From Clostridium sp031626875 (lineage in GTDB: Bacteria; Bacillota; Clostridia; Clostridiales; Clostridiaceae), in contig NZ_JANDMF010000032.1 of the NCBI RefSeq assembly GCF_031626875.1, positions 1 to 64,000 on the forward strand: 64,000 nt of DNA, written 5' to 3'. The stretch's first letter is position 1; every line of letters starts with the position of its first letter. The notes under the pieces were generated by a model. It saw only the letters and a program-made list of their open reading frames with translations. It had not been told where the DNA came from and searched no databases. Positions 60,480 to 64,000 of the stretch are shown here, one piece after another. The position numbers were made by a program, and so were the translations under genes.

Positions 60480-61157
60480 TTATAAAGCTATCTCTTCAGT
60501 TGAACTTTTAAGAAAAGGTGCTACGAATTTAGCTATTCTTGGCATAAAAAATTCTATTACAGGACCTGTTAAAAAGGCTCCTATTAATGTACCAATTCCT
60601 ATAATTCCACCTAATAAAAATCCTAACACTACAAATGTTATATCCATAGGAATACGAATCCTACTATAAGGAAGCTTAGTTTTATCTGATATTAATAGAG
60701 GCACTATATCATTTGCAGCTACCCCTAAGTTAGTTGATTTTAGCAAGGAAAAACCAATAGCTATTACAACACAACTTAATGCTAAAAATAGTGATTTTAT
60801 TATAATATTTGAATAAGGTATAAAACTAATTACAAGGTCATCTATTGGCAACGGTTTAAAGACGGATGTCATTAAGTTAATAAAAGGTCCTGCTACTAGT
60901 GTAGAAAGGATTGTCCCTATATTTAAATAACGCCAGTCAACTATTGCAATAATAACTATTAGTGTTGCTGTGATACATGTACTTGCCATTCCTACTGAAA
61001 CACCCAATTTTCCAGAAAGTCCTTGAGTAAATACTGTGAATGGGTCTGATCCTATACTTGCTTTGATAAACATGGCAACACCTGTTTGAATTATCCAAAC
61101 CCCTAGAAAAAATAGTACTAATTTTTTTGCTAATAATTTTACATCGATTTTTTTCAT
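60480..61157 (-). CDS. YczE/YyaS/YitT family membrane protein
   Basis: A 225-residue protein of about five to six membrane segments from the ATG after AGGAGTG; the longer frame begins at a GTG 9 nt earlier. Signatures are GVAMFIKASIGSDPFTVFTQ and STNLGVAANDIVPLLISDKT, and it ends with a charged tail. The family has members affecting antibiotic or lipopeptide production in Bacillus, but its molecular job is not settled. Monocistronic, with a terminator directly after. Confidence 0.8.
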   Translation of the reverse strand: MKKIDVKLLAKKLVLFFLGVWIIQTGVAMFIKASIGSDPFTVFTQGLSGKLGVSVGMASTCITATLIVIIAIVDWRYLNIGTILSTLVAGPFINLMTSVFKPLPIDDLVISFIPYSNIIIKSLFLALSCVVIAIGFSLLKSTNLGVAANDIVPLLISDKTKLPYSRIRIPMDITFVVLGFLLGGIIGIGTLIGAFLTGPVIEFFMPRIAKFVAPFLKSSTEEIAL

Positions 61158-61237
61158 TAAATACACTCCTATTTTTAGTATGTTACATCCCAGTAAAACA
61201 TAATAACATATGAAAAAGAGGTATACAAGGAAAATAA

Positions 61238-62419
61238 TTACACTAAGTAATCATTATCAATAGTTATTATACAATTATATTCTGGATGCAGCTCGTTAAT
61301 AGACTGAATTATCTGTATTTTTAACTCTTCGTTAGTTATGATGTTTTTTATTTTTTCTGGGTTAACTACTATATCAAAAATTAGGTTCTTCTTTTCACCT
61401 TCACCAATAACTCTAAAATCATGCATAGATTCAATTAGAGAATTCGATTCTATTATTTTTTTAACTTCCTCATATGTACCATTTACTTCAGTAGTGGTTA
61501 TACATATAGGGTCCATATGTATGACTAGGTAAATGTTTAGCTTATCAGATATCTCACGTTCAGCTCTATCTATTATTTCATGTATAACCATAACATCTAT
61601 ATCAGATGGTATTTCTGCATGTATAGAAGCCATGCATCTTCCAGGACCATAGTTGTGGATAATAAGATCATGAACTCCTTTGATGTTTGGGTAACTTAAT
61701 GTCATTTCTTTTATAGCATCAACTAGTTCTTTGTCAGGAGCTTCACCTAAAAGTGGGTTAATGGTTTCTTTAACCAAATTGAATCCTGAATAAACTATGA
61801 ATGCAGCTACTAAGATACCAAAATATCCATCAAGAGGAAGTTCGGTGAATTTGGAAGCTAAAAATGAAAGAGAAACACAAGAAGATGTAAAAACATCGCC
61901 TAAAGCATCTACTGATGATGCTTTTAAAGCAGAAGAATTTATTTTATTTCCAACATATTTATTAAATCTAGACAACCAAAATTTTAGTATGATTGAAACT
62001 ATTAAAAGTGCAAAAGGTATTAGCTCAAAAGTAACAGCACTTGGATTTATAATCTTTTCAAAGGAGGATTTAATAAATTGGATTCCAACAAGCATTACTA
62101 AAAATGCTACTATTAAAGCAGAGATATACTCCATTCTTCCATGACCAAATGGGTGCTCAGCATCAGCAGGCTTTTTGGACAACTTAAATCCTACTATTGT
62201 TATTACAGATGAAGCAGCATCAGATAAATTGTTGAAGGCATCAGCCATAATAGCAATACTTGCAGTTATTATTCCTACAGACAATTTAATTAGAAATAGA
62301 AGAAAATTTACTATAATTCCAACAATGCCTCCAAGCATTACATGAGCTTCTCGAACCTTATCATCTTGAGAATCCATATTGTTTTTTATAAATGTATTAA
62401 TTAAGAGTTTAGAAAACAA
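61238..62419 (-). CDS. Cation diffusion facilitator, probable Mn/Fe type
   Basis: A 393-residue CDF exporter with six membrane segments and the C-terminal cytoplasmic ferredoxin-like domain. Helix 2 reads IAIMADAFNNLSDAASS (Asn-x3-Asp) and helix 5 SSVDALGDVFTSS (Asp-x3-Asp), with HPFGHGRMEY between. A helix-2 Asn-x3-Asp pair recalls MntE-type manganese exporters rather than the Asp/His set of zinc types. The start is TTG, 7 nt after AAGGAAGGTG. It shares no operon with neighbours. Confidence 0.9.
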   Translation of the reverse strand: MFSKLLINTFIKNNMDSQDDKVREAHVMLGGIVGIIVNFLLFLIKLSVGIITASIAIMADAFNNLSDAASSVITIVGFKLSKKPADAEHPFGHGRMEYISALIVAFLVMLVGIQFIKSSFEKIINPSAVTFELIPFALLIVSIILKFWLSRFNKYVGNKINSSALKASSVDALGDVFTSSCVSLSFLASKFTELPLDGYFGILVAAFIVYSGFNLVKETINPLLGEAPDKELVDAIKEMTLSYPNIKGVHDLIIHNYGPGRCMASIHAEIPSDIDVMVIHEIIDRAEREISDKLNIYLVIHMDPICITTTEVNGTYEEVKKIIESNSLIESMHDFRVIGEGEKKNLIFDIVVNPEKIKNIITNEELKIQIIQSINELHPEYNCIITIDNDYLV

Positions 62420-62568
62420 AAAAACACCTTCCTTCTATGAATATTTAAGTAATTAGTATAATTTTATATTACTAACTTGAATTAATCAAATACTTGTTAG
62501 TAAGTTGTGGTGGTAAAATAAGTCTGCTAAAATAAATATGTTTAAGATAATAAGAGGGAGTGAAAAAT

Positions 62569-63864
62569 ATGGAGAAGAAGTTAGCTTTAGAGCTATTAGA
62601 TTTTATAGAAGAAAGTCCAACAGCTTATCATGGAGCACATTCAGTAAAAAAGATATTAGATAAAGCTGGATTTAAAGAGATTAAAGAAAATGAAAAATGG
62701 AATCTTGTTAAAGGTGGAAAGTACTATGTTATGAAAAATCAATCTGCCATTATTTCTTTTGAGATAGGACAAGGAGAATTAGAGGAAGATGGATTTAGAT
62801 TAATAGGAGCACACACAGATTCGCCAACATTTAAAATTAAACCAGCTGCAGAGATGGAAATGGAAGAAGCTTATATAAAACTAAATACTGAGGTGTATGG
62901 TTCGCCAATAATAAGCACATGGTTAGATAGACCTTTATCTTTAGCTGGAAGAGTGGTTGTAAAAGGAAAATCACCTCTAAAACCAGAAATAAGACTTGTT
63001 AATATAGATAGACCATTACTAATAATTCCTAATGTGGCTATACACATGAACAGAGAGGTAAATGAAGGTTACACTTTTAATAAGCAAAAAGATACTTTAC
63101 CACTTTTAGGATTAATTAATGAAAAGTTTGAAAAGGATGCGTATTTATTAACTTTATTAAGTGAACAACTAAGTGTAGAAAAGGAAAGTATATTAGATTT
63201 TGATTTATTTTTATATGAATATGAAAAAGGATGCATCTTAGGATTAGAAAATGAATTTATTTCAGCTGGAAGGTTAGATGATCTTTGGATGGTATTCACT
63301 GGAGTGAAAGCTCTAATAGATAGTGAAAAAATTAAAGCAACAAAAGTTATGGTTGCAGTGGACAATGAAGAAATAGGAAGTTTAACAGCTCAAGGGGCAA
63401 GAGCAGCACTAGTAAAAACATTATTAGAAAGAATAGCTTTATCTCTTGGAAAAGATAAGGAAGGATTCTTTAGAGCATTATCAAATTCAATTATGATTTC
63501 AGCAGATTTAGCACATGCTATACATCCAAATCATGAAGACAAACATGATCCTACAAATAAGCCAGTACTTGGTGGTGGTCCTGTTATAAAGATGGCTGCA
63601 TCAGGAAGTTACTCAACCGATAGTTATACATCAGCAATATTTCAAGCTGTTTGCAAGGAAAGTGGAGTTCCATGTCAAAAGTTTGTTAACAGATCAGATG
63701 CTAAAGGTGGAACAACCATAGGTCCAATGTCAGCAGCAGATTTATCTATTCCTGTGATTGATATGGGAGCACCGGTTTTAGGAATGCATTCAGTTAGAGA
63801 ACTTGCAGCAGTTAAAGATAATTACTTTACAGTAGAAGCTTTCACAAAATTCTTTAATATTTAA
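62569..63864 (+). CDS. apeB: M18 family aspartyl/other aminopeptidase
   Basis: A 431-residue metalloaminopeptidase from the ATG 8 nt after AGAGGGAG; an in-frame GTG at 62560 is closer than expected. Metal-binding motifs are GAHTDSPTFKIK (His, Asp), AVDNEEIGSLTAQGA (catalytic Glu pair), and IHPNHEDKHDPTNKPVLGGG. The final His region is PVLGMHSVRELAAVKD. M18 enzymes form dodecameric tetrahedra that trim acidic or other N-terminal residues. Monocistronic with a strong terminator. Confidence 0.93.
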   Translation: MEKKLALELLDFIEESPTAYHGAHSVKKILDKAGFKEIKENEKWNLVKGGKYYVMKNQSAIISFEIGQGELEEDGFRLIGAHTDSPTFKIKPAAEMEMEEAYIKLNTEVYGSPIISTWLDRPLSLAGRVVVKGKSPLKPEIRLVNIDRPLLIIPNVAIHMNREVNEGYTFNKQKDTLPLLGLINEKFEKDAYLLTLLSEQLSVEKESILDFDLFLYEYEKGCILGLENEFISAGRLDDLWMVFTGVKALIDSEKIKATKVMVAVDNEEIGSLTAQGARAALVKTLLERIALSLGKDKEGFFRALSNSIMISADLAHAIHPNHEDKHDPTNKPVLGGGPVIKMAASGSYSTDSYTSAIFQAVCKESGVPCQKFVNRSDAKGGTTIGPMSAADLSIPVIDMGAPVLGMHSVRELAAVKDNYFTVEAFTKFFNI

Positions 63865-63877
63865 TTATATAATTTAG

Positions 63878-63927
63878 AAAGCCTATGAAGTGAGAATTTG
63901 AATTTCTTACTTTATAGGCTTTTTTTC
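63878..63927 (+). terminator. Terminator after M18 aminopeptidase
   Basis: A long stem (AAAGCCTAT..AGTGAGAA against its near complement ending TATAGGCTTT) with a T-run after the 3' arm. Confidence 0.85.
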
Positions 63928-64000
63928 ATGAAATTCCTCCATATATATATATTAATGAAACCCTTGAGCCTCTTTATTAAATAAATGTTGGTAATGTATA

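Noticed and set aside
63928..63950. Minus-strand GGAGG plus ATG near the right edge
   Set aside because: The frame stops after five codons inside the terminator of the M18 gene.

Overview
This window is chromosomal DNA from a low-GC, spore-forming Clostridium (sensu stricto / cluster I type). The evidence is the very AT-rich base composition, strong AGGAGG-type ribosome binding sites with frequent TTG and GTG starts, sporulation and spore-resistance genes (spoVAC/AD/AE, DUF1657 and DUF421 proteins, a spore photoproduct lyase homologue), an FMN riboswitch in front of ribDEBAH, and several Ser/Lys signal peptidases. The species cannot be fixed from the sequence. I see no rRNA, tRNA, CRISPR array, prophage or intact insertion sequence.

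Layout. 1-5.4 kb: a leader with paired hairpins, a WG-repeat protein, an SplB-like radical SAM protein, a DUF6143-like protein, then GNAT and DapF-like genes on the minus strand. 5.5-8.0 kb: a PadR regulator with its membrane partner, a Fic protein and a secreted DUF2680-type protein. 8.2-11.9 kb: a response regulator/histidine kinase pair, a SHOCT membrane protein and a zinc D,D-peptidase. 11.9-14.2 kb: a small lipoprotein and a chemotaxis receptor broken by an internal deletion. 14.2-18.4 kb: a spoVA cluster with the gene content of the Bacillus spoVA2mob heat-resistance operon, including a DUF421-DUF1657 fusion (2Duf type). 18.5-23.1 kb: a TetR-controlled MFS exporter, a DUF1275 protein, a hemerythrin and an HD-domain protein. 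23.3-28.5 kb: metY, a folded GC-rich element, then the FMN riboswitch and ribDEBAH.

28.7-43.0 kb is a maltodextrin/glycogen locus: malQ1, an MsmK-type ATPase, a CdaR/PucR-type regulator, a sugar-binding lipoprotein with two permeases, a LacI regulator, a GH31 alpha-glucosidase, malQ2 and glycogen phosphorylase. Four copies of the 12-mer GGWAMCGNTACC lie in it, two before the binding-protein gene, one before lacI and one inside glgP. They define a likely LacI regulon. 43.2-47.6 kb: a CDF-like protein, a secreted amidase, an intergenic cluster of DnaA boxes, sfsA, a Nudix hydrolase and a TIM-barrel protein. 47.8-55.0 kb: four tandem signal peptidase I paralogues with a DUF3006 protein, then ftsH and helD. 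55.4-57.7 kb: a polar amino acid ABC transporter behind a palindromic promoter. 57.7-60.3 kb: three tandem zinc-ribbon/DUF2628 membrane proteins. 60.4-63.9 kb: a YczE/YitT-type membrane protein, a cation diffusion facilitator and an M18 aminopeptidase.

The points most worth following are the DnaA-box cluster at 45.0-45.3 kb, the DapF homologue with both catalytic cysteines changed to serine, the SplB homologue without the expected H-donor cysteine, the 2Duf-type spoVA cluster, the LacI regulon with an intragenic site, the folded GC-rich element at 24.6 kb, and the disrupted chemotaxis receptor.
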